A stretch of DNA of 18,409 nucleotides from Oxalobacteraceae bacterium (GCA_947487325.1 CANKWG010000019.1:1-18409), one strand, 5' to 3'; shown: positions 1-8,473, counted from the stretch's first letter. The notes: generated by a model not told the origin, from the sequence alone. Numbers and translations: made by a program.

Positions 1-1
1 G

Positions 2-655
2 GTGTTGCTGCTGCCTCAGCACTGCGTGCATGGTTTCCGGTTTTCTCCGGATGCTGATGGCGAGGTCATTACGCTGGCGTATGCTTTTTTTCAGCGCTTG
101 CAACCGGATCTGGGGCCAGCATTGCATGCGATGAATACGCCTGTGGTTTGTACGCTCAAGCCCGGTGCTGATCGAAAGCAGATCGAGGTGGCTTTTCATG
201 CAATTCATAAAACGTATGCAAATCGCGATGCGCATCGTGATCTGCTGCTGGAGGCGCAACTGGTATCGCTGCTGGTCTGGTTATCTCGACTGTTACCAGC
301 GCAGGAGGATGAATTGCCCTCTCCCCGGGGGCGTGAACATCTAGCAAGATTTTCGCAATTGGTTGAAGCGAATTATGCGCAACAATATCCTTTGGAGTTT
401 TACGCAATCAACTTAGGCATCAGTGCAGCACATTTGAATGCCTTGTGTCGCCATTTGACCGGTCATTCTGCACTGGTCCTGATTCATGCGCGTATGGGAC
501 TCGAGGCAAGGCGTTACTTGATTTATACCTCGATGCCTGTCAAGGATGTGTCGGATGCGCTTGGTTTTTCAGACCCCGCCTATTTCACACGTTTCTTCAA
601 GCGTCAGACGGGAAGTGCACCGATAGCATTCCGTGCGCGAACCCGTCCGGCCTGA
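2..655 (+). CDS. AraC-family transcriptional regulator, PobR-like, 5'-truncated
   Basis: The gene runs in from outside the window; 217 residues are visible. Full-length relatives are about 290-300 residues, so roughly the first 75 are missing, and the GTG at position 2 is probably an internal codon. The visible N-terminal part belongs to the effector/cupin-like half. The C-terminal ~100 residues carry the two helix-turn-helix motifs of the AraC family: an N-L-G-I-S-A-A-H-L-N helix pair, then V-S-D-A-L-G-F-S-D-P-A-Y-F-T-R-F-F-K, the classic AraC signature. AraC proteins of this type next to pca genes usually activate pobA (4-hydroxybenzoate hydroxylase), which makes protocatechuate. That role is inferred from context, since pobA is not in the window. 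It converges on the IclR gene with a 14-bp gap and no visible terminator between them. Confidence 0.85.
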   Translation: MLLLPQHCVHGFRFSPDADGEVITLAYAFFQRLQPDLGPALHAMNTPVVCTLKPGADRKQIEVAFHAIHKTYANRDAHRDLLLEAQLVSLLVWLSRLLPAQEDELPSPRGREHLARFSQLVEANYAQQYPLEFYAINLGISAAHLNALCRHLTGHSALVLIHARMGLEARRYLIYTSMPVKDVSDALGFSDPAYFTRFFKRQTGSAPIAFRARTRPA

Positions 656-669
656 AAAATGGATTTTAC

Positions 670-1569
670 TTAGGGAAGCAAGACGGATAATTCGCTGGCT
701 GTATTTAGCAAGAGAGGTAGAAAGCCCTGCTCGAGTTGTGTTCGATCTGCACGACCCACCTGAGCACCGATGCAGATTGCAGCGACGGGTATTCCCGAGG
801 CGCCACGTACAGGGACGGCGATGGATCGCAGACCTATTTCCAGTTCTTCTTCCACGACGGCGTAACCACGCTGTCGTACGTCATTCAATATGTCACGTAA
901 TTGACTTTCCTCAGTGACGGTACGATCGGTAAAGGCGACCATACGAACTTTTGAAAAGTAGTCGGAGAGTTCGTCTTCCGAAAACGTGGAGAGCAGTACG
1001 CGACCCATGGAAGAGCAGTAGGCTGGTATTCGGCTGCCTGCATTTAATGCGACGGACATCACGCGAGAGCTCTGTGAACGAGAAATATAGATGACTTCAT
1101 TTTCCTCGAGGACGCCCAATGAGCAGGATTCATTAAGTTCACGACTGATTTCATTGAGAGCCGGTTGGGCCGAGATAGTCAGTGGCGTTGATGAAAGATA
1201 AGAATAGCCCAGCGTCAAAATTTTAGGCTTCAAGAAAAAATTATTTGCCTCCGAGTCGGCATAGCCGAGCTGTTTCAGTGTGTAGAGACAACGACGAACG
1301 GCTGCTCGTGGAATACCTGTTTTGTGGCTGAGCTGTGCAATCGTCATCGCGCGGCGCTGATCGCTGAAAGCTTTTATGACGGCCAAGCCACGTGCAAGCG
1401 AGGTCATGAAACTTGGGTCAGTCAGCGCATCGATTTCTTCCGCAATGCTCAATGGTCGGGAGGAGGGCGCAGTCGCCAGCACATTTTCAGGTGCTGGCTC
1501 AGGAGGTCGGTCGGAATCAATAGTGTCGGTTTTTGCTTCAGATAAGTTCTGCATGGTCGGGGCGCTCAT
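670..1569 (-). CDS. pcaR: IclR-family regulator of the pca genes, PcaR-like
   Basis: DNA-binding regulator expected to control the divergent pca operon in response to beta-ketoadipate or protocatechuate. The winged helix-turn-helix starts at the D-P-S-F-M-T-S-L-A-R-G-L-A-V-I motif, typical of the PcaR/PobR/PcaU branch, and continues through I-P-R-A-A-V-R-R-C-L. The effector domain follows, with the conserved C-S-S-M-G-R-V-L-L and E-L-E-I-G-L-R-S-I-A-V-P-V motifs. The frame is open back to 1701. I chose the ATG at 1569 because it gives 299 residues, close to the usual ~290 for PcaR, and because the residues upstream (Pro- and Ser-rich) look non-conserved. An ATG at 1554 is also possible. None of the starts has a clear ribosome binding site, so the N-terminus is uncertain. 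Family assignment is firm; the exact effector is inferred from the neighbours. Confidence 0.9.
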   Translation of the reverse strand: MSAPTMQNLSEAKTDTIDSDRPPEPAPENVLATAPSSRPLSIAEEIDALTDPSFMTSLARGLAVIKAFSDQRRAMTIAQLSHKTGIPRAAVRRCLYTLKQLGYADSEANNFFLKPKILTLGYSYLSSTPLTISAQPALNEISRELNESCSLGVLEENEVIYISRSQSSRVMSVALNAGSRIPAYCSSMGRVLLSTFSEDELSDYFSKVRMVAFTDRTVTEESQLRDILNDVRQRGYAVVEEELEIGLRSIAVPVRGASGIPVAAICIGAQVGRADRTQLEQGFLPLLLNTASELSVLLP

Positions 1570-1803
1570 GAATGGAGTCGATCGAACTGACGGGGGAACC
1601 GCGAGAATGGAAACTGTTACAGGACGCGGCGGAGGGTTACCGTAACGGAACCCCATGTTTTTTTGATAATCGTTGCTCTCAAGAGAGAAAGAGCAATTCA
1701 TTGAGTGTAGGAATTGCTGAATTCTGTTGCGAAACAGGCACAGCTATGGCGGACGCTACATCACCCAAGGGGGCTGTCCGCTCAGGGGTTTTGCCCCATT
1801 TTC

Positions 1804-1832
1804 TTGCCGTAGAGAAATTGCAGGGATACACT
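1804..1832 (+). promoter_or_regulatory. Candidate sigma-70 promoter for the pca operon
   Basis: TTGCCG at 1804-1809 and TACACT at 1827-1832 lie 17 bp apart, each matching 4 of 6 consensus positions. This would put transcription start near 1839, about 95 nt upstream of pcaI. It is a pattern match only; with an IclR regulator the true -35 could be degenerate and elsewhere. Confidence 0.3.
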
Positions 1833-1836
1833 GCGA

Positions 1837-1857
1837 GCCTTGTTATGTGAACAAGGC
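1837..1857. repeat. 8-bp perfect inverted repeat near the expected pca transcription start
   Basis: GCCTTGTT (1837-1844) and AACAAGGC (1850-1857) are perfect reverse complements separated by 5 nt. The dyad lies directly downstream of the candidate -10 box, where a repressor-type operator or a leader hairpin could act. It has no T-run, so it is not a terminator. Confidence 0.45.
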
Positions 1858-1935
1858 CTCGTTGGCGCTGCGTTTCCTGGGTGGATGCAACGAGGCGAGA
1901 CAGGTGTGCGGACGCGCGCACCGGGAGGCATGGGT

Positions 1936-2610
1936 TTGATTGACAAAATTTCCCCGGACATTGCGACTGCGATGGCTGGTATCTCCGATGGCGCTACCAT
2001 CATGATTAGCGGATTCGGGAGCGCTGGCATGCCAAGCGCGCTGATTGACGGCCTGATTGCTCAGGGCGCCCGCGATCTGACTATCGTCAACAACAACGCC
2101 GGTAATGGTGAGACAGGTCTTGCGGCCTTACTGTCTGCCGGCCGTGTGCGCAAAATCATTTGCTCTTACCCTCGACAGACTGATTCGCATGTGTTTGACG
2201 GGCTTTACCGCAGCGGCAAGATCGAATTGGAATTGACACCGCAGGGTAATCTGGCTGAACGTATTCGTGCCGCAGGCGCGGGTATCGGGGGATTTTTTAC
2301 CGCCACCGGATACGGGACACAGCTCGCTGAAGGCAAGGAGACCCGTCTCATCAATGGACGTCACTATGTGCTGGAGTCGCCCATTCATGCTGATGTCGCA
2401 CTCATCAAGGCCTGGAAGGCCGATCGCTGGGGCAATCTAGTCTACCGAAAGGCAGCGCGCAACTTTGCGCCCATCATGGCCATGGCCGCAAAATGTACGA
2501 TCGCGCAGGTTGATCATGTGGTCCCTCTGGGTGAATTGGATCCTGAAGTGATTGTGACGCCCGGTATTTTTGTCAAGCGCTTGGTGCACGTGGCTGGAGG
2601 CAGTCAATGA
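1936..2610 (+). CDS. pcaI: 3-oxoadipate CoA-transferase subunit A (PcaI)
   Basis: Alpha subunit of the succinyl-CoA:3-oxoadipate CoA-transferase, which pairs with PcaJ to activate beta-ketoadipate for thiolysis. It is a family I CoA-transferase, with the glycine-rich G-F-G-S-A-G-M-P-S-A-L-I-D motif near the N-terminus and N-N-N-A-G after it. I chose the TTG at 1936: it gives M-I-D-K-I, like the usual PcaI N-terminus, and sits 7 nt from the GGGAGG at 1923-1928. The in-frame ATG at 1930 is only 1 nt from that site. Length from 1936 is 224 residues, normal for the family. The frame is open back to 1840, but those residues match nothing expected. The stop overlaps the pcaJ start (ATGA at 2607-2610), implying translational coupling of the two subunits. 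Confidence 0.95.
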   Translation: MIDKISPDIATAMAGISDGATIMISGFGSAGMPSALIDGLIAQGARDLTIVNNNAGNGETGLAALLSAGRVRKIICSYPRQTDSHVFDGLYRSGKIELELTPQGNLAERIRAAGAGIGGFFTATGYGTQLAEGKETRLINGRHYVLESPIHADVALIKAWKADRWGNLVYRKAARNFAPIMAMAAKCTIAQVDHVVPLGELDPEVIVTPGIFVKRLVHVAGGSQ

Positions 2611-3245
2611 AGCGATTTACGCGCGATGAAATCGCACAGCTGGTAGCCCGAGATATTCCCGAAGGCTGCTACGTCAATCTCGGCATTGGCTTGCCGACCT
2701 TAGTCGCCAACCATCTCGAGACATCGAAAGATATTTTTCTGCATAGCGAGAACGGCATACTCGGTATGGGTCCTGCACCCGCACCCGGCGAGGAGGATGG
2801 CGATCTGATCAATGCAAGCAAGCAGCCGGTGACCTTGCTGACAGGAGGTGCGTATTTTCATCAGGCTGATTCATTTGCGATGATGCGCGGCGGTCATCTG
2901 GATATTTGCGTGCTGGGTGCCTTTCAGGTTTCGCGAACGGGTGATCTTGCGAACTGGCATACCGGTGCTCCCGATGCGATTCCGGCTGTCGGCGGCGCGA
3001 TGGATCTGGCGACTGGCGCCAAGCGCGTATTCGTCATGATGGAACATCAAACCAAATCAGGCGAGAGCAAAATAGTGGACCGCTGTACTTATCCCTTGAC
3101 GGGGGTGGGTTGCGTGTCTCGCATTTACACTGATTTGGCTGTGATCGACATTTCTGACGACGGCTTAATCGTGCGTGATTTGGCACCGGGCCTTACTCTG
3201 GACGAATTGCAGAGCATTACCGGCGTGCCTTTGCGGGCCGCATGA
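2607..3245 (+). CDS. pcaJ: 3-oxoadipate CoA-transferase subunit B (PcaJ)
   Basis: Beta subunit of the 3-oxoadipate CoA-transferase, carrying the active site. The S-E-N-G-I-L-G-M-G-P motif contains the catalytic glutamate (E48), which forms the glutamyl-CoA thioester in family I CoA-transferases. The preceding G-I-G-L-P-T is also typical. At 212 residues it has normal length. It starts on the ATGA shared with the pcaI stop, so equal subunit synthesis is likely. A 51-bp gap separates it from pcaF. Confidence 0.96.
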   Translation: MKRFTRDEIAQLVARDIPEGCYVNLGIGLPTLVANHLETSKDIFLHSENGILGMGPAPAPGEEDGDLINASKQPVTLLTGGAYFHQADSFAMMRGGHLDICVLGAFQVSRTGDLANWHTGAPDAIPAVGGAMDLATGAKRVFVMMEHQTKSGESKIVDRCTYPLTGVGCVSRIYTDLAVIDISDDGLIVRDLAPGLTLDELQSITGVPLRAA

Positions 3246-3296
3246 TGTAACGCATTCAGCTTTTCATTTGGTTTAATTTCAATTCGGGATTTATTC

Positions 3297-4499
3297 ATGA
3301 AGCATGCCTTCATTTGCGATGCAATACGCACGCCCATAGGCCGTTTTGGCGGCGCACTGAAAGATGTTCGGGCTGACGACCTCGGCGCCATCCCCTTACG
3401 CGCACTGCAAGAGCGCAACCCTACCGTTGACTGGAGTGCAGTTGATGAAGTGATTTTTGGTTGTGCGAATCAGGCCGGCGAAGACAATCGCAATGTGGCG
3501 CGTATGTCATCTCTTCTGGCAGGCTTGCCTATCGATGTGCCGGGGGCGACCATCAATCGTCTTTGTGGCTCCGGTATGGATGCACTAGGTACTGCTGCTC
3601 GCGCAATCAAGTCGGGTGACGCACATCTGATGATCGCGGGCGGTGTTGAGTCCATGACGCGCGCACCCTTTGTTATGGGTAAAGCCGATACTGCGTTCTC
3701 ACGCAACGCGCAAATTTTTGACACCACCATAGGCTGGCGTTTTGTTAATCCGCAGATGAAGGCCTTGTACGGTGTCGATGCGATGCCAGAAACAGCAGAG
3801 AACGTCGCCACGGATTATCAGATCAGCCGTGCCGATCAGGACCTGTTTGCCGTAGCCAGTCAAAACAAGGCTGCAGCTGCCCAAGCCTCTGGTGTACTTG
3901 CAGATGAAATAGTCCCCGTTGTAATTCCTCAGAAAAAAGGAGACCCGTTGACTGTGATGCACGATGAGCATCCGCGTGCGACCAGTGTCGAGGCGCTTGT
4001 CAAACTCAAAGGCGTGGTACGTCCCGATGGAACGGTCACGGCAGGCAATGCATCCGGTGTTAACGATGGCGCGTGCGCGCTGCTGTTGGCCGATGAAGAC
4101 AGTGCGCGACGATTTGGATTGACACCCAAGGCGCGCGTGATCGGGATGGCAACGGCAGGTGTAGCGCCGCGCGTGATGGGTATAGGTCCGGTACCTGCAG
4201 TACAAAAGCTCATGGCGCAAACCGGAATGACACTGGCTCAGATGGATGTGATCGAGCTCAATGAGGCGTTTGCTGCGCAGGGTTTAGCTGTCTTGCGTCA
4301 GCTGGGCATTGCCGACAATGACCCGCGCGTCAATCCGAATGGTGGCGCGATTGCCCTCGGTCATCCGCTCGGCATGAGTGGTGCGCGGCTGGTGACAACC
4401 GCGATGTATCAGCTGCATCGCACGGGCGGACGTTATGCGCTCTGTACTATGTGTATTGGTGTGGGTCAGGGTATTGCCGTGATTATTGAGCGCCTCTAG
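3297..4499 (+). CDS. pcaF: Beta-ketoadipyl-CoA thiolase (PcaF)
   Basis: Last step of the pathway: beta-ketoadipyl-CoA plus CoA gives succinyl-CoA and acetyl-CoA. At 400 residues it is standard thiolase length. The nucleophilic cysteine is C90 in N-R-L-C-G-S-G-M; the C-terminal half carries L-N-E-A-F-A-A-Q, the G-H-P-L-G histidine (H356) and the second active-site cysteine C386 in C-I-G-V-G-Q-G. The N-terminal A-I-R-T-P-I-G-R-F-G-G-A is the usual PcaF/PhaA-type start. The ribosome binding site is weak (GGGA near 3286). Among thiolases, PcaF rather than acetoacetyl-CoA thiolase is called because the gene sits between pcaIJ and pcaHG. Confidence 0.95.
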   Translation: MKHAFICDAIRTPIGRFGGALKDVRADDLGAIPLRALQERNPTVDWSAVDEVIFGCANQAGEDNRNVARMSSLLAGLPIDVPGATINRLCGSGMDALGTAARAIKSGDAHLMIAGGVESMTRAPFVMGKADTAFSRNAQIFDTTIGWRFVNPQMKALYGVDAMPETAENVATDYQISRADQDLFAVASQNKAAAAQASGVLADEIVPVVIPQKKGDPLTVMHDEHPRATSVEALVKLKGVVRPDGTVTAGNASGVNDGACALLLADEDSARRFGLTPKARVIGMATAGVAPRVMGIGPVPAVQKLMAQTGMTLAQMDVIELNEAFAAQGLAVLRQLGIADNDPRVNPNGGAIALGHPLGMSGARLVTTAMYQLHRTGGRYALCTMCIGVGQGIAVIIERL

Positions 4500-4590
4500 T
4501 CACATAAAACGGACACGCAGGTGTGCAGCCGCATGCCACGCAAAAAGAGATACTTCAAACTCTGTCGGGAAACGTAAATAAGGAATGTCG

Positions 4591-5295
4591 ATGTCTGAAT
4601 TGCTTCCCTACCGCAAAGCAGCGCCAGGCGCGCAACCTGATTACCTGTATCCGCCGTATGCATCAACAGTGAAACGCTCACCGTCGCAGCCGCTGGTACT
4701 GCTGCCGCAATCGTTGTCTGAGATAACCGGTCCTGTGTTTGGCCACGAGCAAGTGAGCGCCCAGGATGCAGATCTCACGCGACAACATGCAGGTGAACCC
4801 GTAGGCGAGCGCATTATCGTGGCGGGTCGCGTACTGGATGAAGATGGCCGTCCCGTGCCGCACACGCTGATTGAAATCTGGCAGGCCAACGCAGCCGGTC
4901 GTTATCAGCATAAAAATGACCAGCATGATGCGCCGCTCGATCCGAATTTTACGGGTGCCGGTCGCACGATGACGGATGCACTGGGTAACTATCGTTTTCT
5001 TACCATTCGTCCCGGCGCTTATCCCTGGGGTAATCATCCCAATGCCTGGCGACCTGCGCATATCCATTTTTCACTGTTCGGACATGCATTTGCAACGCGG
5101 CTCGTGACGCAAATGTATTTCCCGGGTGATCCTTTGTTGGCCTTCGATCCGATTTATCAGAGCATGCCCGATGAAAAAGCACGTCAGCGCATGATCGCGA
5201 ATTTCAGACTGGATCTGACCGAGCCGCAATTCGCGTTAGGTCTGCAGTTTGATATTGTGCTGCGTGGTCAGCATGCCACACCGATGGAGCGCTGA
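4591..5295 (+). CDS. pcaH: Protocatechuate 3,4-dioxygenase beta subunit (PcaH)
   Basis: Iron-bearing subunit of the intradiol dioxygenase that cleaves protocatechuate to 3-carboxy-cis,cis-muconate. Counting from the upstream ATG at 4585, the non-haem Fe(III) ligands are all present: Y107 (in A-N-A-A-G-R-Y), Y146 (P-G-A-Y-P-W), H159 and H161 (P-A-H-I-H-F-S). I chose the ATG at 4591 (234 residues) because AAGGA at 4580-4584 is 6 nt away, whereas the ATG at 4585 abuts it. It is followed after a single base by pcaG, so the two subunits are co-translated. The alpha/beta arrangement is beta first, as usual. Confidence 0.96.
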   Translation: MSELLPYRKAAPGAQPDYLYPPYASTVKRSPSQPLVLLPQSLSEITGPVFGHEQVSAQDADLTRQHAGEPVGERIIVAGRVLDEDGRPVPHTLIEIWQANAAGRYQHKNDQHDAPLDPNFTGAGRTMTDALGNYRFLTIRPGAYPWGNHPNAWRPAHIHFSLFGHAFATRLVTQMYFPGDPLLAFDPIYQSMPDEKARQRMIANFRLDLTEPQFALGLQFDIVLRGQHATPMER

Positions 5296-5296
5296 C

Positions 5297-5866
5297 ATGA
5301 GCTTTGAATCCACGCCCTCACAGACGGTTGGCCCTTATCTCCATATTGGTCTTGACTGGCTCAATACTCGCGATCTTGCTCCTGCCACCCTCGAGGGTGA
5401 GCGCATCACGATTCACGGAAGACTGCTGGATGCCGATGGCCAGCCCGTGCCCGATGGCTTGATCGAGTTCTGGCAAGCGAATGCGCATGGCAAATATGCG
5501 CATCCCGCAGATAAACGAGACTTACCGCTGCAAGAAGGATTCAGTGGTTTTGGCCGTCAACCAACGGATCAGCGGGGTGAATTTGTGTTCACCACCATCA
5601 AACCCGGTGCGGTGCCTGCGCTGGACGGGCAAATGCAGGCACCCCATATTCTGGTCAATGTCTTTGCGCGTGGTTTATTGCGGCAGTTGGTCACGCGTTT
5701 GTATTTTCCGGGTGACGATCATGCATCTGACCCCGTCATGCATGTTGTACCGCAGGCAAGGCAGAAAACGCTTATTGCTGTGGCGCAGCCCGATGATCCA
5801 TCCCATTTGCAATGGAATATCGTCATCGGAGGTAGTGCTAATGAAACCGTTTTCTTTGATCTTTGA
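5297..5866 (+). CDS. pcaG: Protocatechuate 3,4-dioxygenase alpha subunit (PcaG)
   Basis: Non-iron subunit of protocatechuate 3,4-dioxygenase. It shares the intradiol fold with PcaH (G-R-L-L-D-A-D-G-Q-P-V, E-F-W-Q-A-N), but lacks a complete iron site: the H-I-H of the beta subunit is P-H-I-L-V here, as in known alpha subunits. The start at 5297 follows the pcaH stop by one base, with GGAG at 5286-5289 seven bases upstream. The frame is open further upstream to 5249, but that lies inside pcaH and lacks family similarity. It has 189 residues, slightly short of the ~200 typical of the family. Confidence 0.95.
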   Translation: MSFESTPSQTVGPYLHIGLDWLNTRDLAPATLEGERITIHGRLLDADGQPVPDGLIEFWQANAHGKYAHPADKRDLPLQEGFSGFGRQPTDQRGEFVFTTIKPGAVPALDGQMQAPHILVNVFARGLLRQLVTRLYFPGDDHASDPVMHVVPQARQKTLIAVAQPDDPSHLQWNIVIGGSANETVFFDL

Positions 5867-5889
5867 TCTCTGATCCAAGTCTGTAAATC

Positions 5890-7245
5890 ATGAATACTTC
5901 ATCACTGACTGATGGCTTGTTTTCCACCGAAGGAATGCAGTCTATCTTTTCTGACAGTAATACGATACAGCGCATGCTGGATGTCGAGGCGGCATTGGCT
6001 CGTGCACTCGCTGTTGAAGACGTGATACCTCAGAGTGCTGTGGCAGCGATTGTGAGTTCGTGCAGGGCAGATCTTATGGATCTTGATGCGCTGGCGAAAT
6101 CAGTCAGCAGCGCAGGCAATGTGGCTATTCCCTTGATCAAGCAATTAACAGCCGTAGTCGCTAGCACCGATGCAGACGCTGCGCGGTATGTGCCCTGGGG
6201 GGCGACCAGTCAGGATGTGATTGACAGTGGACGTGTGCTGCAATTGCGCGATGCGATTGATCTGATCACGACAGATTTAGCAGAGCTAGCTGATACCCTC
6301 GCATCACTGGCACATCAACACCGCGCGACCATCATGGTGGGGCGTACCTGGATGCAGCATGCGCAGCCCACCACGCTGGGTCTGAAAATTGCCGGCTGGC
6401 TGGATGCCATCATGCGTCATCAAGATCGCTTGCAAGCATTGCGTACCCGCGTGTGCGTTTTACAGTTGGGTGGTGCCGCCGGTACCTTGGCCAGTCTCGG
6501 TGAAAGTGGATTGACGGTCGCGACCGCACTCGCAAAAGATTTGTCATTGGCGCTGCCGGCGCTACCCTGGCATACGCACCGAGATCGTATGGGTGAGGTC
6601 GCTACGACGTTTGGGCTACTCACTGGTACGCTCGGAAAAATCGCGCGCGATATCGCTTTGCACGCGCAAACTGAAATCGCTGAGCTTGCCGAACCGCTTG
6701 TGCAGGGACGCGGAGGTTCATCCACCATGCCGCACAAGCGCAATCCTGTTGCCTGTTCTGCGGTACTCGCTTGCGCAATGCGCGTACCCGCGCTGGTTTC
6801 TACCATGCTGACAGCGATGGTGCAGGAGCAGGAACGTGCACTCGGCGGCTGGCAGGCTGAATGGGACACCCTGCCCGAGATCGCATCACTCACTTCGGCA
6901 GCGCTGAATCAGTTACGTGAGGTGAGCTCTGGTCTTTCAGTTGATGCAGCACGCATGCGATCTAATATCGATATCACGCAGGGCTTGATTATGGCGGAAG
7001 CGGTATCGCTGGCACTTGCGCAGCATGTGGGTCGCGCAGTGGCCCATGAGTTGATTGAGAAGGCTTGTCACCAAGCGGTGGAGAGCGGTCGCTCATTACT
7101 TGAAGTGCTGAAGTCAGATCCTAGAATGCCGGAAGAATTTTCTTCGGGACATCTTGAAGCGCTGTTTGATCCTGCACATTGTCTTGGTGAGGCACCGGCG
7201 TTTGTCGAACGCGTGCTCGTACATCATTGGAATCGCAAGGCATAA
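5890..7245 (+). CDS. pcaB: 3-carboxy-cis,cis-muconate cycloisomerase (PcaB)
   Basis: Converts beta-carboxy-cis,cis-muconate to gamma-carboxymuconolactone. It belongs to the fumarase/aspartase superfamily: the signature G-S-S-T-M-P-H-K-R-N-P is at residues 276-286, on the flexible catalytic loop. The N-terminal L-F-S-T-E-G-M-Q-S-I-F-S-D and R-M-L-D-V-E-A-A-L-A-R-A are characteristic of PcaB, which supports the start at 5890 even though no clear ribosome binding site precedes it. At 451 residues the length is normal for bacterial PcaB. It lies 23 bp after pcaG. Confidence 0.95.
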   Translation: MNTSSLTDGLFSTEGMQSIFSDSNTIQRMLDVEAALARALAVEDVIPQSAVAAIVSSCRADLMDLDALAKSVSSAGNVAIPLIKQLTAVVASTDADAARYVPWGATSQDVIDSGRVLQLRDAIDLITTDLAELADTLASLAHQHRATIMVGRTWMQHAQPTTLGLKIAGWLDAIMRHQDRLQALRTRVCVLQLGGAAGTLASLGESGLTVATALAKDLSLALPALPWHTHRDRMGEVATTFGLLTGTLGKIARDIALHAQTEIAELAEPLVQGRGGSSTMPHKRNPVACSAVLACAMRVPALVSTMLTAMVQEQERALGGWQAEWDTLPEIASLTSAALNQLREVSSGLSVDAARMRSNIDITQGLIMAEAVSLALAQHVGRAVAHELIEKACHQAVESGRSLLEVLKSDPRMPEEFSSGHLEALFDPAHCLGEAPAFVERVLVHHWNRKA

Positions 7246-7287
7246 CCCACACAAGCACGCCCTCACCAGTCATCGTCAGGAGTCATC

Positions 7288-8094
7288 ATGTCGTTCATTC
7301 AGACAGGTAGCGGTAAACTGCACTACGTACTCGAAGCGGCGTCGGGCAATGAAGATGCGCCTGTACTGGTCATGTCAAATTCACTCGGTACTACGCTGGA
7401 TATGTGGTTGCCGCAAGTGCCCGCTTTACTTGAGCACTTCCGCGTGCTGCGTTACGACACGCGCGGTCACGGTCAATCTGACGTCACTCCTGGCCCCTAT
7501 ACAATTGCCCAGCTAGGTGGTGATGTGCTGGCACTGCTGGATGCGTTGCAGATTCAGCGCGCTCATTTTTGCGGATTGTCGATGGGTGGCATGACAGGCA
7601 TGTGGCTGGGTATTCATGCCCCTGAACGGCTTGATCGACTCGCCTTATGCAACACCAGTGCTGCGATTAGTCTGCCGGAAGTATGGAATGCACGTATTAC
7701 CAAAGTTCGTCAGGAAGGTATGGCATCGATTATCGAGACGGTACTTGAGCGCTGGTTTACCGCAGATTTTCTTACGCATGCACCCGCCCAAGTTGAGCGT
7801 GTTCGGACCATGTTGGCCAATATGTCCGTCGAGGGTTATGTGGCGAATTGTGCTGCAGTACGCGACATGGATCAGCGAGCCGAGATGTCGAAAATTTCGG
7901 CGCCCACTTTGGTAATCGCTGGTCGTCATGATAAATCCACACCGCCGGAGCATGGCGAGCTGATCGCGCGCGCGATTCAGGGCGCGAAGTATGTGGAGCT
8001 CAATGCTGCACATTTATCGAATTGGGAAGTGGCCCAAGCTTTTACGCAGAATTTGCTACGTTTCATGCTGAAGAAGGAAATCGCACATGGATGA
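7288..8094 (+). CDS. pcaD: 3-oxoadipate enol-lactonase (PcaD)
   Basis: Alpha/beta hydrolase that opens beta-ketoadipate enol-lactone to beta-ketoadipate. The nucleophile elbow is C-G-L-S-M-G-G with S98; the acid and base are D215 (A-G-R-H-D-K-S-T) and H242 (A-A-H-L-S-N). The N-terminal S-N-S-L-G-T-T-L-D-M-W motif is typical of PcaD. The start is well supported: AGGAG at 7278-7282, 5 nt before the ATG. It overlaps pcaC by 8 bp. PcaD and PcaC are separate proteins here, not a PcaL fusion. Confidence 0.95.
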   Translation: MSFIQTGSGKLHYVLEAASGNEDAPVLVMSNSLGTTLDMWLPQVPALLEHFRVLRYDTRGHGQSDVTPGPYTIAQLGGDVLALLDALQIQRAHFCGLSMGGMTGMWLGIHAPERLDRLALCNTSAAISLPEVWNARITKVRQEGMASIIETVLERWFTADFLTHAPAQVERVRTMLANMSVEGYVANCAAVRDMDQRAEMSKISAPTLVIAGRHDKSTPPEHGELIARAIQGAKYVELNAAHLSNWEVAQAFTQNLLRFMLKKEIAHG

Positions 8095-8473
8095 AAAAGA
8101 ACGTTACGAACAGGGCATGAAAAAGCGCCGTCAGGTGCTTGGCGATACGCATGTGGATCGTGCGCAGGCCAATCGTACCGACTTCACAAGTGATTTTCAG
8201 GATCTGATCACGCGCTATGCATGGGGTGAAATCTGGGCACGGCCGGGTCTGCCGGCCCACACCCGAAGCCTGATGACGATTTGCATGATGGTAGCGCTCA
8301 ATCGCGAAGAAGAACTTAAGCTGCACTTGCGGGCTGCTGCAAACAATGGTGTCACCCGTGAAGAGATCAGCGAGGCACTGCTACAGACAGCGATTTATTG
8401 TGGTGTGCCTGCGGCGAATAGTGCTTTTGCACTGGCGCAGCAGGTGTTTGCGGCGATGGATGCTGGTAGCTGA
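8087..8473 (+). CDS. pcaC: 4-carboxymuconolactone decarboxylase (PcaC)
   Basis: Decarboxylates gamma-carboxymuconolactone to beta-ketoadipate enol-lactone, the substrate of PcaD. It has 128 residues, the usual size, with the family motifs R-R-Q-V-L-G-D-x-H-V-D-R-A, Y-A-W-G-E-I-W-A-R-P-G-L and the C-terminal L-L-Q-T-A-I-Y-C-G-V-P-A-A-N-S-A-F. The start overlaps the end of pcaD, implying translational coupling. It is the last recognisable pathway gene of the operon. Confidence 0.96.
   Translation: MDEKERYEQGMKKRRQVLGDTHVDRAQANRTDFTSDFQDLITRYAWGEIWARPGLPAHTRSLMTICMMVALNREEELKLHLRAAANNGVTREEISEALLQTAIYCGVPAANSAFALAQQVFAAMDAGS

Larger units (their letters stand above)
1570..1935. promoter_or_regulatory. 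Divergent pcaR-pcaI intergenic region
   Basis: About 365 bp separate the IclR regulator start from pcaI. The stretch holds no convincing gene. It should contain the promoters for both directions and the PcaR operator. Visible elements are a candidate pcaI promoter (1804-1832), an 8-bp inverted repeat (1837-1857), a palindromic TCGATCGA core at 1578-1585 just upstream of the regulator start, and GTTAC-C-GTAAC within GGGTTACCGTAACGG near 1634-1648. On the minus strand the 1578-1585 site reads GTTCGATCGA, which resembles the GTTCGAT half of published PcaR sites. That resemblance is from memory and weak. Confidence 0.55.

Noticed and set aside
1840..1935. Longer pcaI product starting at TTG 1840
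   Set aside because: No ribosome binding site, it falls within the inverted repeat near the candidate promoter, and the extra residues do not resemble PcaI.
3699..4220. 173-codon open frame on the minus strand inside pcaF
   Set aside because: Lies wholly within a gene with all thiolase motifs; product is Arg/His/Cys-rich with no family features. A shadow frame.
8087..8473. PcaC as part of a PcaL fusion with PcaD
   Set aside because: The pcaD stop codon at 8092-8094 and the shifted frame of pcaC show two separate proteins overlapping by 8 bp.
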